Source of the DNA: Planctomycetaceae bacterium
GTDB lineage: Bacteria; Planctomycetota; Planctomycetia; Pirellulales; Pirellulaceae
Direction of reading: 5' to 3'
DNA length: 64,000 nt
NCBI GenBank assembly: GCA_002709045.1
Contig: PAPJ01000040.1
Location: forward strand, 49,710 to 113,709
Below are positions 17,925 through 27,374 of the stretch, in pieces (positions within the stretch are counted from its first letter, which is position 1; every line of letters starts with the position of its first letter). The notes below the pieces were generated by a model. The model made no database searches and was not told where the DNA came from. It was given only the letters and a program-made list of their open reading frames with translations. The position numbers and the translations under genes were made by a program.

Positions 17925-18977
17925 GTGGGTTTTTTTGGAAGAAAAAAACGACTAACAGACTACGCCAACTGCGCCGGCTGAGCCGGAAAGCTTCCTCAGG
18001 AGGCAGTTGCACAGGTTGTGCATAGTTTAGAACCACCTAATTGTGAAAAGCTCATAATTGGCGCAAAGGGATTTTCTGATGCATCAGTCTATCGGCTCGA
18101 TGACGGTACCTTGCTGGTTCAATCGTTAGATTTCTTCCCTCCCCTAGTGGATGATCCTCACACTTTTGGCCAGATTGCGGCCGCCAATTCGTTATCTGAT
18201 GTTTATGCAATGGGCGCATCGCCCGTAACAGCCCTAAATATCGTCGCTTTTCCGGATGATCGACTCGCATTAGAAATATTAACGGAAATCCTTCGCGGCG
18301 GAGATTCTAAAGTCCGTGAAGCTGGTGCTGTCACAGCCGGTGGACACACCGTTCGCGATAAAGAAATTAAATACGGACTTTCGGTTACAGGCTTATGTAC
18401 TCCTGAGAACTTATTACATAATTCCAATGCACAGCCTGGAGACTTGTTAATCCTCACCAAACCATTAGGTACTGGATTTATTACCACTGCCATGAAGTCA
18501 GGGAAGGCATCTGCCAGGAGTGAAAGGCAGGCGATTCAAGCAATGACCACTCTCAACAACGTCTCTGCGTTTGCGGCACGACGTCATAACGCCTCCAGCA
18601 TGACTGACATTACGGGATTTGGGTTAGCCGGACATGCGACGGAACTTGCAAATGGTAGTGACGTAACGCTTCACATTAAACTTGCTTCTTTACCAATCCT
18701 TGATAATGCAATCAACTACTATCAATCCGGACATATTACCCGGGCTTCAAAATCCAACCGACAGGCTAATGACACGCAAATCCATGGTCTGGCGGCGTGT
18801 GATTCATCGAATGTGGAGTTGCTATTTGATCCCCAGACCTCCGGTGGTTTGTTAATATCAATTCCCGAATCTAATGCATCCGCATTTATCGTTGAGGTGT
18901 CAGACAAACAGCCGTTCTGTCCCGTCGTAATTGGCGAAGTCAAGCCAAGAACCGATAACGTTTCATTACTTATTTAA
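17925..18977 (+). CDS. selD: Selenide, water dikinase (SelD), itself a selenoprotein with in-frame TGA as Sec
   Basis: Makes selenophosphate from selenide and ATP for selenocysteine and selenouridine synthesis. The uninterrupted frame begins only at GTG 18018, which would lack the catalytic N-terminus. Reading upstream in the same frame gives LTDYANCAG-[TGA]-AGKLPQE, an excellent match to the SelD active-site segment: the TGA at 17979-17981 aligns with catalytic Cys17 of the E. coli enzyme and the Lys three residues later with Lys20. With Sec, the protein is 350 residues, the usual length. The frame stays open upstream; GTG 17925 with GAGG 11 bases before it is my start. Later motifs are normal: QSLDFFPPLVDDP, AGGHTVRDKEI, DITGFGLAGHA. 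Convergent with queC. Confidence 0.9.
17979..18022 (+). promoter_or_regulatory. Sec codon (TGA) and candidate bacterial SECIS element
   Basis: TGA at 17979 is followed by a hairpin with arms TGCAC (18008-18012) and GTGCA (18018-18022) and loop AGGTT. The G in the second loop position is 33 bases after the TGA, inside the 16-37 base spacing described for bacterial SECIS. A second short stem, GCTTCC/GGAGGC (17990-18004), lies between. The TGA itself forms the triloop of a perfect CCGGC-TGA-GCCGG stem (17974-17986). Confidence 0.62.
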
Positions 18978-18989
18978 TCGATCGGATAC

Positions 18990-19685
18990 TTATTGATACT
19001 CAGCTGGATCGATCATTTTATTTTCCTGAAAGCCCCGTAGTCGCAAGCGACATGCATCGCACGAACCGCAGGCTCGATTACTGATATCAGGATCGTAACA
19101 ACTCGTGGTCATCGAATAATCAACACCTAAGGCCATTCCACGGGCAATAATTTGTGCCTTAGTTAAATGTAACAACGGCGCCACAATCTTTAACGAGTTT
19201 CCCTCCACCGCCCTTTTAGTAGCCAGATTTGCCATCTCTTCAAATGACTCGACGTATTCAGGTCGACAATCAGGATAGCCACTATAGTCTAATGCATTAA
19301 CCCCCAGCATTACGATGCTGGCCTCACGTACTTCTGCCATCGCTAAGGCATAGGATAAAAAAATTGTATTGCGGGCCGGTACATAAGTGATTGGTATATC
19401 TTCGGATAATGCGGCCATGTTAATCGTTTTTGGAACTTCAAATTGTCCAGTTAGCGCTGAGTTCCCGAAGATTGACAAATCAATATCAATAATAGTGTGG
19501 TCACCAACCCCGAATTTTTTTGCAATCTTAGTTGCCTGATCAGTTTCATGAGCATGGTTTTGACCGTATCTGAAGCTCAAAGCAGTGACTTCGTATCCTT
19601 CGGATACCGCGATTGCAAGAACGGTGGACGAATCCAATCCGCCGCTCAACAACACCACGGCTTTTTGATTGTTATTTACAGCCAT
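18990..19685 (-). CDS. queC: 7-cyano-7-deazaguanine synthase QueC
   Basis: 231 residues. ATP-dependent conversion of 7-carboxy-7-deazaguanine to preQ0 in queuosine biosynthesis. The PP-loop AVVLLSGGLDSST is at the N-terminus, with SFRYGQNHAHE and the long NTIFLSYALAMAE helix typical of QueC. The C-terminal zinc site is complete: TSCYDP followed by ACGSCDACRLR supplies four Cys. No other queuosine genes are in the window. The stop is 12 bases from the convergent selD stop. Confidence 0.95.
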   Translation of the reverse strand: MAVNNNQKAVVLLSGGLDSSTVLAIAVSEGYEVTALSFRYGQNHAHETDQATKIAKKFGVGDHTIIDIDLSIFGNSALTGQFEVPKTINMAALSEDIPITYVPARNTIFLSYALAMAEVREASIVMLGVNALDYSGYPDCRPEYVESFEEMANLATKRAVEGNSLKIVAPLLHLTKAQIIARGMALGVDYSMTTSCYDPDISNRACGSCDACRLRLRGFQENKMIDPAEYQ

Positions 19686-19947
19686 ATTTTTACCAATTTT
19701 ACGATCCCTGCGTCGAACACACGATAGAGCAGTCGAACGCTTTAACCGTTATCCTAATCATCGATCCTGATTATGTTGATAACGTTTCCTAAAACTCCTC
19801 GTATACCTAGGTAAATTTATACTTTTATGACTTTGTCGCCAACAATTTTGCACTAGTATACGTGACAGAGTTGCGTTGTCGTACACGGTTAGCTTATAAC
19901 AATTAAGATTATCTAACTGGGTCGGCATTTCCTTAAGGAACAATATT

Positions 19948-20574
19948 ATGACACCACTAATAATTGGATTAATCTGCGGCGGCGTTTTGTTATTTGCCGC
20001 AGTAGTGATTCTTGGAATTGTCTGGCGATCTTATAATACGCTTGTTAAATGGGATGAAGAAGCTAATAACGGTTTCGCTGATATCAATGTCGCCTGCAAA
20101 ATGCGTTATGACCTTATTCCTAATCTAGTAGCCGTTGCCAAGCAATTTATGAGCCATGAGCGCGAAACGCTGGAAGCAGTGATACAAGCACGCAACAGCG
20201 CTCAGTCGTCGTTGAATACTGCTGCAGCAAACCCTGGGGATTCCGGTGCGGTAGCAGCCTTTGCTCAGGCAGAACAGGCCTTAGCTGGATCCATGACGCG
20301 AATCATGGCCTTAGCAGAAGCTTATCCGGAACTAAAATCTGACACACAAATGTTGCAACTACAGGAAGACCTATCAAACACAGAAGAGAAGATTGCTCGC
20401 GCCAGGGAACAATTCAACGATCAGGTCACGCGATTTAATCAGCATAGAAAACAACTTCCGACCATCATCTTTGCGTCTATGGTTGGTTTTCCGGACGACC
20501 GTGATCTACTTGAATTTGCAGATCAGGCGCAAATAGAGAAGGCTGTGGATGTCGGGGCGATGTTCGAAAACTAA
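19948..20574 (+). CDS. LemA family protein
   Basis: 208 residues: an N-terminal transmembrane anchor (about 3-26) then a long helical bundle. The family signature is clear in YNTLVKWDEEANNGFADINV and KMRYDLIPNLVAVAKQFMSHE. Later AYPELKSDTQMLQLQEDLSNTEEKIARAR is also diagnostic. Anchored with the helical domain on one face of the inner membrane; function in bacteria is poorly defined, sometimes linked to envelope stress and to TPM-domain partners, none of which is adjacent here. Confidence 0.93.
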   Translation: MTPLIIGLICGGVLLFAAVVILGIVWRSYNTLVKWDEEANNGFADINVACKMRYDLIPNLVAVAKQFMSHERETLEAVIQARNSAQSSLNTAAANPGDSGAVAAFAQAEQALAGSMTRIMALAEAYPELKSDTQMLQLQEDLSNTEEKIARAREQFNDQVTRFNQHRKQLPTIIFASMVGFPDDRDLLEFADQAQIEKAVDVGAMFEN

Positions 20575-20591
20575 TGGCGGAGATACCCCAC

Positions 20592-21614
20592 TCATTCATT
20601 CTTATCTGAACTTCCCGCACCATAATTCATCAGTAATGCCTGAATAATTTCAATCATCGCAGCCCGACAGGACTCCGGAGCGACTATCTGCGCATGCTGG
20701 CCCAACGCCAACACACGTGGAATGATCTCCATATCATGATTACCTGGAACTAATAAACTATATTTCGCATCATCCATGGGTGTTAGCTTTTGATCGGGGT
20801 GCCACGGTTCTTCTTGCACCCATTTGGCGGCACTTGACGAAAGGACAATCTCATAGATCGTAGCTGTATCATTCGCAAAGATGCCAATGCCGGTTTCTAA
20901 ATATTCGTGATAATCATTTTCGCGTGGTTCAAAATAGCGGTCGAGAATTTCAGCATTTTGAATACGGTCTAATTTCCAATGCCGTATTTGATCCGGTACT
21001 CCAGTCTCCTCGGCAATTACGTAGAGACTCGCGTTATAGAAGACGATGGCTCTTGGAGAAATCTGACGTTGCGACGGATCATGACTCAGGGATGAATAGC
21101 CGATCCGGCACCAGCGGTGTTGAATAATCGCACGCTCCAGTGTTTTCAGGATTCCTCGGTGGCTTTCATAGCTTTTGACTGGCGTTCCGCTGACGAACAT
21201 TATTTGCCGCACTCGCTCATAATGTTGCCAGATATTATCAGGAACGGCTTCACGCACTCGATTCCAAAACGAGGTGATGCCCTCTCCGATAAAGGTACCA
21301 TTGAGCGGATTGAGCAAATCCCGTCCCACGCTTAAAGCAAGTAATTCGGTAGCTGTCGCGTTAATTTGATAGGCAATCGATCCCGTTTCACCAAGCAACC
21401 ACACACGCCCGCGTTCAAGTTCTCGCGATACAATATCTAGTCCTGCTGACTGAAGTGCTTCGATGTCGCGTCGCAACGTTCGTGTATGTAAAGATGTCAG
21501 CCCGAGTTCGTCGATCAGCGAATCACGAAGTTCATTAAGCGTGTATCCAAACCGAGTGCGCTCGAGGATCTGTAGCAATTTGTGCTGACGTATTAACTGG
21601 TCATTCCTCGCCAT
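20592..21614 (-). CDS. WYL-domain transcriptional regulator
   Basis: 340 residues. An N-terminal winged helix (about 1-60; HKLLQILERTRFGYTLNELRD, TLRRDIEALQSAGLDIV) is followed by the WYL ligand-binding domain with RWCRIGYSSL, ISPRAIVFYNASLYVIAEE and HWKLDRIQNAEIL, then a C-terminal WCX-like extension. Such proteins sense nucleotides or nucleic acids and often control DNA-damage or defence genes, but no defence genes are adjacent. Its stop lies 18 bases from the convergent lemA-type gene; it is downstream of thrC on the same strand. Confidence 0.88.
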   Translation of the reverse strand: MARNDQLIRQHKLLQILERTRFGYTLNELRDSLIDELGLTSLHTRTLRRDIEALQSAGLDIVSRELERGRVWLLGETGSIAYQINATATELLALSVGRDLLNPLNGTFIGEGITSFWNRVREAVPDNIWQHYERVRQIMFVSGTPVKSYESHRGILKTLERAIIQHRWCRIGYSSLSHDPSQRQISPRAIVFYNASLYVIAEETGVPDQIRHWKLDRIQNAEILDRYFEPRENDYHEYLETGIGIFANDTATIYEIVLSSSAAKWVQEEPWHPDQKLTPMDDAKYSLLVPGNHDMEIIPRVLALGQHAQIVAPESCRAAMIEIIQALLMNYGAGSSDKNE

Positions 21615-21638
21615 TGCCTGCCATACCCAACCAATGAA

Positions 21639-22868
21639 CTATATGCTTGACCAATCGATAGGTAGATCCTTATCGATAGATGGCATCTCACACGCCAGCG
21701 CTTCTGCATACTTTTGGGCAGCACCCGTATTATAAATCACAACCCGATCAGTTTCTGAAACCGTTCCATTTTCCAGACAGGCTTCCACCGCGCCAATACA
21801 GGCACCTGTTTCGGGACAAATACTAATCCCCTCACGGGACATCCCCAATCGCATCCATTCTCCTATTCGCGACTCCTCAACACGAATGGCCTTACCGCCA
21901 CTTTGGCGCACAGCATCTAAAATCATGAAATCACCAACTGCCGCAGGCACTCTTATACCACTGGCGATTGAATGCGCATTGGAATATGGGGTGGCATGTT
22001 TCTCATCGTTGTCAAAGGCCTCAACAATCGGAGCACAACCGCTACTTTGCACACTATACATACGAGGCAACTTATCCGATTCCAGCCATCCCAGCGTTTT
22101 TAATTCCTGAAATGCCTTCCACATACCAATTAGTCCCGTGCCACCGCCGGTGGGGTAGAATATCGCGTCTGGTAATTGCCAATCAAACTGTTCCGCCAAC
22201 TCAAGCCCCATAGTTTTTTTTCCTTCGATCCGATAGGGCTCTTTAAGTGTGGACAGGTCAAACCATCCCTTGATTTCCTTACCTTCATTGACGATTCGAC
22301 CGCAATCATTAATTAAACCGTTTACCCGATATGCATTGGCGCCATAGGCCATGGCCTCGTATTGGTTAATCATCGGTGTATCTTCGGGCATGAAGACATG
22401 ACACGTCATACCCGCTCGCGCTGCATAGGCTGCAGCAGCCCCTCCAGCATTACCGGCGGTCGGTAGGGCCACACTGGTAATACCGAAATGATTAGCCATT
22501 GTAACGGCCATCGCCATCCCACGACTTTTAAAACTGCCTGTAGGTAATTGGGATTCATCTTTAATCCACAGATCTTCAATGCCCAAGCTAGTTCCTAATC
22601 GCGGACTGTTTAATAAAGGCGACATACCTTCTCCGAAACTGACTAATTTCGACATATCGAAGACTGGCAATAACTCTTTATAGCGCCAGATGTTTGGCGG
22701 TCGACCGACAAGATCGTTCTTAGTCACGGCATGCCTGATACTATCGAGATCATACCTCACCCAGATAGGCCGCCCTTCGTGCAAAGTATGAATTCGCTGC
22801 GGTTCTAATCGCGCCCCATCGATCGCACCTTCCAGATGGCTGACAAAACATGTTTCGGTAACAGACAT
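21639..22868 (-). CDS. thrC: Threonine synthase (PLP-dependent)
   Basis: 409 residues. Converts O-phosphohomoserine to threonine. The PLP lysine lies in LPTGSFKSRGM, the phosphate-binding loop is PTAGNAGGAAAAYA, and YPTGGGTGLIGMWKAF follows. N-terminal residues 1-80 hold the rubredoxin-like entry region seen in plant-type enzymes but I see no zinc Cys pair, only isolated Cys. Related PLP-dependent lyases with other substrates cannot be fully excluded. Its start is 31 bases from the stop of the upstream Nramp gene on the same strand. Confidence 0.85.
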   Translation of the reverse strand: MSVTETCFVSHLEGAIDGARLEPQRIHTLHEGRPIWVRYDLDSIRHAVTKNDLVGRPPNIWRYKELLPVFDMSKLVSFGEGMSPLLNSPRLGTSLGIEDLWIKDESQLPTGSFKSRGMAMAVTMANHFGITSVALPTAGNAGGAAAAYAARAGMTCHVFMPEDTPMINQYEAMAYGANAYRVNGLINDCGRIVNEGKEIKGWFDLSTLKEPYRIEGKKTMGLELAEQFDWQLPDAIFYPTGGGTGLIGMWKAFQELKTLGWLESDKLPRMYSVQSSGCAPIVEAFDNDEKHATPYSNAHSIASGIRVPAAVGDFMILDAVRQSGGKAIRVEESRIGEWMRLGMSREGISICPETGACIGAVEACLENGTVSETDRVVIYNTGAAQKYAEALACEMPSIDKDLPIDWSSI

Positions 22869-22899
22869 AGGTTTTTACTTTTATTACGAGGCTATATTG

Positions 22900-24771
22900 T
22901 TAATTGAAAATTTTTGTATACGCTGCAAAACCACCGGCAACGAGTAACCCGATAGCGGATAGAACGACAAAGAAATCCCACGTGGCTGAGGGCGCAACTC
23001 TTTTATCTGAATGTTTATATCGAAAATATAAAGCTGCAAACCCAAGCATTGGTAACATAATCGACTGCATTAATCCGCTCATCAATACCGCCACAACGGG
23101 TTTAACGCCTGCACAATATGTGATTCCGCAAATTGCCGGAAGAATCGCACTCCAAAGCTTCACAGACTTCCGATAACTTTTTTCACCCGGTTTAATCAAC
23201 CCAAGTGTTCCCAATACATCCGAAAACATACGTGCATTACCGGCACTGGCAACGAAAAATGTGGAGTAGAGAACCGCGATGGCTCCAAACAGGAAGATTG
23301 ATTCGGCAACTTCACCAAAGACAGGTTTATACATAATACCCAGAGAACGCACCATATCTGCATCAGCTGGCTGTAAATCCGCACGACCAAGAATAGCGGC
23401 TCCCAGTAAATAAAATGCAATGGTGGCAAAGGTATAGACTGCAGCCGATGCCCAAGCGTCAACCTGTAGCACTTTCATCCACCCGCGTGCTCGCTCGGCC
23501 CATTCATTACTATCATCTCGCGGTCCAGTAAATTTCGCGTAACCCTGTTCCATACACCAGTATGGATAAGCAATGAGTTCAGCAGCTCCCACACCGATAA
23601 TTCCAAACGTCGCTAACGCAACACCGAGTCCTTCCATCCATTCGCTACCACCAACACCAAAACTCAATCCATGCTGAATGTCAGCCCATGTTATTCGCCA
23701 TGTCGTGGCAGCATCGACCGTCTGAAGGCCAAACACGTTAACAATCGTGACCAAAGTAAATAATCCGACTAACACGGTGGAGAATATCTGGATGAAACCA
23801 TAACGTCCTATAACCAGCAATACGATCGTGAATACCGTAAGGCCGACTGTGTAGTAAACATCGTCCTTAGCTTTAACAACTTCCTTGGTTTTACGACGCA
23901 AAGATGTGTAATCCTCTCCAAGTTTCCTTACAACATCAAGCGGTTCAATACTTTGTTCGGTCGGATTTCGGTCGAAATAACCCGTGGCATAACTCTTCAA
24001 CAAAGTATAGGCATTCGCGGCGGCATCTACTTTATCCTGATGTGACAATTTCACATAATTACCGAATTCCGGTAACGGTAATATGCGATCCCGGAAATAA
24101 ACCGTCGGAGCGTCTGTTGCCTTACTGAGCGCATCGAAATAAATAGCAGCGTTGGACGTATCAGGAACAGACTGATCGACATACCGTAACTTACCTAAAG
24201 CGACGATTGATGTTTTCTCATTCTCCAATACTTGCGCAGCGATTCCGGCTAACTTCTCTTCGTTATTATTACTGGCTTCTATTCCGTACTGCGCGCGTAA
24301 CACTGTTAACAAGGTTTCAGCATTACGATATTCATTAAAATCCCGACCTTCTTCCGTCAAGGGCATACTGATTGACATCGCTTGCCCCACGCCACCAACA
24401 ATACCGCCTAATTGGCCCATAATAAAAGCAAACATTACAAACCAATACCAAATGAACCAGTTCCCTTTACCTTCAATACGCGGCCCAGGTAGCATATTGA
24501 GCCCTCGAATGGACGTAATGCCATTAATAAGCGTGAACCGTCCCAGTTCGACTTGTACGAATACCTTGATAACACAACCAATAATGATCAACCAAAGTAG
24601 AGTAAAACCCGCCTTAGCCCCGGTACTTGTCGTTGCAATGAGTTCGCCCGATCCTACAATCGAGCCGGCAATGATTAATCCCGGTCCAATTTTCGTAAGA
24701 ATCTTCCCAAACGTAGATGGTGGATCCTGAATTCCAGATAAATCCAGATCCGAAGTACTATTGTCAGACAT
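22900..24771 (-). CDS. Nramp-type divalent metal transporter with large soluble insertion
   Basis: 623 residues, longer than the usual 400-500. The first helix has GPGLIIAGSIVGSGELIATT in place of the classic DPGN metal-binding motif, a variant common to the planctomycete Nramp-like group, and GVGAAELIAYPYWCMEQGYAKF is typical of the family middle. Between helix 3 and helix 4, residues about 138-303 are hydrophilic and helical with no transmembrane segment, an insertion not seen in normal Nramp. About ten transmembrane segments flank it. The transported ion may be Mn2+, Mg2+ or other; the DPGN loss makes assignment unsafe. Precedes thrC on the same strand. Confidence 0.8.
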   Translation of the reverse strand: MSDNSTSDLDLSGIQDPPSTFGKILTKIGPGLIIAGSIVGSGELIATTSTGAKAGFTLLWLIIIGCVIKVFVQVELGRFTLINGITSIRGLNMLPGPRIEGKGNWFIWYWFVMFAFIMGQLGGIVGGVGQAMSISMPLTEEGRDFNEYRNAETLLTVLRAQYGIEASNNNEEKLAGIAAQVLENEKTSIVALGKLRYVDQSVPDTSNAAIYFDALSKATDAPTVYFRDRILPLPEFGNYVKLSHQDKVDAAANAYTLLKSYATGYFDRNPTEQSIEPLDVVRKLGEDYTSLRRKTKEVVKAKDDVYYTVGLTVFTIVLLVIGRYGFIQIFSTVLVGLFTLVTIVNVFGLQTVDAATTWRITWADIQHGLSFGVGGSEWMEGLGVALATFGIIGVGAAELIAYPYWCMEQGYAKFTGPRDDSNEWAERARGWMKVLQVDAWASAAVYTFATIAFYLLGAAILGRADLQPADADMVRSLGIMYKPVFGEVAESIFLFGAIAVLYSTFFVASAGNARMFSDVLGTLGLIKPGEKSYRKSVKLWSAILPAICGITYCAGVKPVVAVLMSGLMQSIMLPMLGFAALYFRYKHSDKRVAPSATWDFFVVLSAIGLLVAGGFAAYTKIFN

Positions 24772-24889
24772 TAAATGCCGCCTTCGGTCGTCAAATGTTG
24801 GTTAATATTCCCCAGAGCATAAACTGCAAGGATACCAATAATTCACGCCGATTGCATGTGTCTGCTCCTAGAAAACTAGTAATAGATAA

Positions 24890-25192
24890 CTAAGGGATGA
24901 AAGGACGGAAATTCGTGCCGGGCAACATTTTTGACTTCGCCGGAAACTTATCCGCTATACCATCTTTTTCAGTCTCCGTTAAATCGCCCATACCTAGTCC
25001 TGCTGGTTCAACGTGGTTTTCCAGCTTTGCTCTCTCAAACCGACTATTAGCCCTCTGGCTAGCTTGTGAAACCGGAACAATACCGCCGCTAACACCTAGA
25101 GCGTCATCGTCGATAGAAAGCGGTAGTGAACAACCTAATGAGGCTAGTACGAGGCTGAAAAAAGTAATAAGAACGATTTTATAACGTGGCAT
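24890..25192 (-). CDS. Small putative lipoprotein
   Basis: 100 residues with a lipoprotein signal: hydrophobic core then LASLGC, lipid Cys at residue 21. The mature part is short, polar and without recognised domain; it ends FRPFIP. Likely an envelope lipoprotein of unknown role. It lies between the HAD hydrolase gene and the Nramp gene, all on the minus strand. Confidence 0.68.
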   Translation of the reverse strand: MPRYKIVLITFFSLVLASLGCSLPLSIDDDALGVSGGIVPVSQASQRANSRFERAKLENHVEPAGLGMGDLTETEKDGIADKFPAKSKMLPGTNFRPFIP

Positions 25193-25275
25193 AGAGATAC
25201 ATCCGACCCTACTAGGAAATTAACTTCTTCCAGTTAATCGTCTCAATCCACGCAACTCTGAATTCTTATTACGTA

Positions 25276-25929
25276 TTATTCCGAGATATTCAGGGCCTTG
25301 AGAATCTCCGGATCTCCTAGTGTATCGGCAATAAGAGCAGCGCCGTGGTATGTATGACCCTCGTTGTGTCTTCCCGGGACTGCAACCGCAAATGTATTTG
25401 CGTCAATGGCAGCACGGCAACCATTTTCACTATCTTCAAGGACCATTACTTCCTCAGGAAGTAACTGCAGTTGTTCACACGCCATCAAGTAACAATCCGG
25501 CATTGGTTTACCGTTCTCAACATGTTCGCTGCCTATGATAAACGCAAAGGAATCCAGATATCCAAATTTATTGAGCAATTTTTCTGCATAGTCCGCGGTG
25601 CTTGAAGTGCAGACTGCGGTGAGAATCCCGTTACATTTGATTGACTTAATTAGGCCATCGAAACCCGGCATTAGTTGAAGGATATCGGGAAGGGCTGATA
25701 AAAACTCTTTCTCAACCTGTTGCCGTATTTCTTCATTACTTCCCTTTAGCCGATAATGATCCTTAAGGATTCCAATCGACACGTGGGCCTGCTGCCCCAT
25801 CATCTGTCTTCGAACTCCCTCTTCGTATTGAAATCCAAAGGGAGCTAACAATCTTTCAATTGCGTAAATAAACACGTCTTCGGTATTAAATATCAATCCA
25901 TCGAGGTCAAATACAACAGCCTTTAACAT
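25276..25929 (-). CDS. HAD superfamily hydrolase, beta-phosphoglucomutase-like
   Basis: 217 residues. Nucleophile motif VVFDLDGLIFNTEDV (DxD near residue 8), motif II TAVCTSS, Lys in GKPMPDCY, and the acid pair in MVLEDSENGCRAAIDAN. The helical cap lies between motifs I and II (residues about 18-85), as in the beta-phosphoglucomutase/phosphonatase subfamily. Cytoplasmic phosphatase or phosphosugar mutase; the substrate cannot be named. Divergent from the DUF3754 gene across 128 bases. Confidence 0.88.
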   Translation of the reverse strand: MLKAVVFDLDGLIFNTEDVFIYAIERLLAPFGFQYEEGVRRQMMGQQAHVSIGILKDHYRLKGSNEEIRQQVEKEFLSALPDILQLMPGFDGLIKSIKCNGILTAVCTSSTADYAEKLLNKFGYLDSFAFIIGSEHVENGKPMPDCYLMACEQLQLLPEEVMVLEDSENGCRAAIDANTFAVAVPGRHNEGHTYHGAALIADTLGDPEILKALNISE

Positions 25930-26057
25930 CGGTTATTTCCCAGTTAACTGCCAACTTACAGACAACGTAGTATCATCCGACACCCGCCTGCCATTTCGTT
26001 GGTAGAATAAGTCCCTAACGGCAAATAACACTTATTATATCGCCACAATCTTGAATA

Positions 26058-27374
26058 ATGAACGCCGCACGCACAAATAACCCGGATGTCATCACCGAAG
26101 ATCGGTCCTTCTATACCTTGATCGAAACCGAGCGTATACCCGACCGCCCGGAACACTGGGCACGTGAACATTTCATCCCGATCGCCCGATCCGACTGGCG
26201 AGTATTAATGACTGATTTAGCCGTTGAATCCGGTCTTTCCCACGACGTATTTGAAGAATTCTGCGCACTACTCGATACGCTCGTGCATATGCGAAGTTAT
26301 CACGATAACGCCGAAATTAGTGAAAACTATTCTCAAGTCGATCCCGATGGAATTACTGAGCGATTAACAGACAAGTCCGATCCAACACAGTCAGTGCAAC
26401 TAGGCAAACTCGTTTTAAAACAGTTGGACGGAATCATGGTCCGGGCAAATTATCAAAAACTCTCGCGACAGGAATTGTTAGAAGCGCTTAAGAATGCTTC
26501 CGAATTCGGGATGCCCATGACGGCTGATTTTTCAGTATTCCGACGCGTAGGTGTCTATGTACGCGGCAAGGTGATTGGCAAGAGAGTACGACGCCGGCTG
26601 TCAAATCTATATCGTCGGGAAGAAATTGATGTCCCCCTGTTTCAACGGCTCGTCATCTGTTTTCAACTCACAGAGCAGGCCGCAACAAGCGATAGTCACC
26701 GGCACGAATGTCTGTATATTAAGTCGTTTAAGAATATTCCTCAGCACGATATCGATATGTTATTGCCCGGTACAAGGGTACGCATGTCGTTAATCGACCG
26801 TGGTAAAATTGTATTGCCGACACTCTCCGGTCTGGTGATTCTTACTTTCCGACTTTTCTTCGTCGTTTCGATGGGGCTATTTGCTTTTGCAAGTCTACTG
26901 TTCACAACAACCGGATATGCTGCAAAAAGCATTTTTGGTTATTTACGTACGAAAGACAAATACCAACATAATCTCACTAAGAATTTGTATTATCAAAATC
27001 TCGGTAACAATGCTGGTGTTTTGCAACAATTACAAAATGAAGCGGAAGTGCAGGAAATCCAGGAGTGTTTGCTAGGTTACACAATGTTATTACTTAATCA
27101 TCCAACCGGAGCTACTGCTCGCGAACTTGATGATTCAGCCGAAGCATTTATACAGCATGCAGTTAACTTCCCGGTGGACTTCGAAGTTGACGATGCCTTA
27201 AGAAAACTTGTGCAACTCAATCTCGTTAGTGTCGATGAAACGAGAAGGTACGTAGCCACGCCACTGGCGGACGGAATAACTCATCTACAAGTACGTTTCT
27301 CCGAACTGCTAAAAGGTTATAGCCGAACTATTTCCCGTCAAGATAACGACGAACATTTGAATCAAGAACCATGA
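26058..27374 (+). CDS. DUF3754 (TMEM143-like) membrane protein
   Basis: 438 residues. The central motif KSFKNIPQHDIDMLLPGTRVRMSLIDRGKI, followed by a double hydrophobic segment (about residues 253-300), matches the DUF3754/TMEM143 family of unknown function, which occurs in bacteria and in mitochondria or plastids. The N-terminal half is soluble and begins FIPIARSDWRVLM; the C-terminal region (YYQNLGNNAGVLQQLQNEAEVQE) is also typical. Its 3' end overlaps the convergent DUF885 gene by 47 bases. Confidence 0.75.
   Translation: MNAARTNNPDVITEDRSFYTLIETERIPDRPEHWAREHFIPIARSDWRVLMTDLAVESGLSHDVFEEFCALLDTLVHMRSYHDNAEISENYSQVDPDGITERLTDKSDPTQSVQLGKLVLKQLDGIMVRANYQKLSRQELLEALKNASEFGMPMTADFSVFRRVGVYVRGKVIGKRVRRRLSNLYRREEIDVPLFQRLVICFQLTEQAATSDSHRHECLYIKSFKNIPQHDIDMLLPGTRVRMSLIDRGKIVLPTLSGLVILTFRLFFVVSMGLFAFASLLFTTTGYAAKSIFGYLRTKDKYQHNLTKNLYYQNLGNNAGVLQQLQNEAEVQEIQECLLGYTMLLLNHPTGATARELDDSAEAFIQHAVNFPVDFEVDDALRKLVQLNLVSVDETRRYVATPLADGITHLQVRFSELLKGYSRTISRQDNDEHLNQEP

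Noticed and set aside
17902..17925. tRNA-like TTCGAAA near selD, considered as a possible tRNA-Sec
   Set aside because: The flanking bases do not form a T-arm or an acceptor stem.
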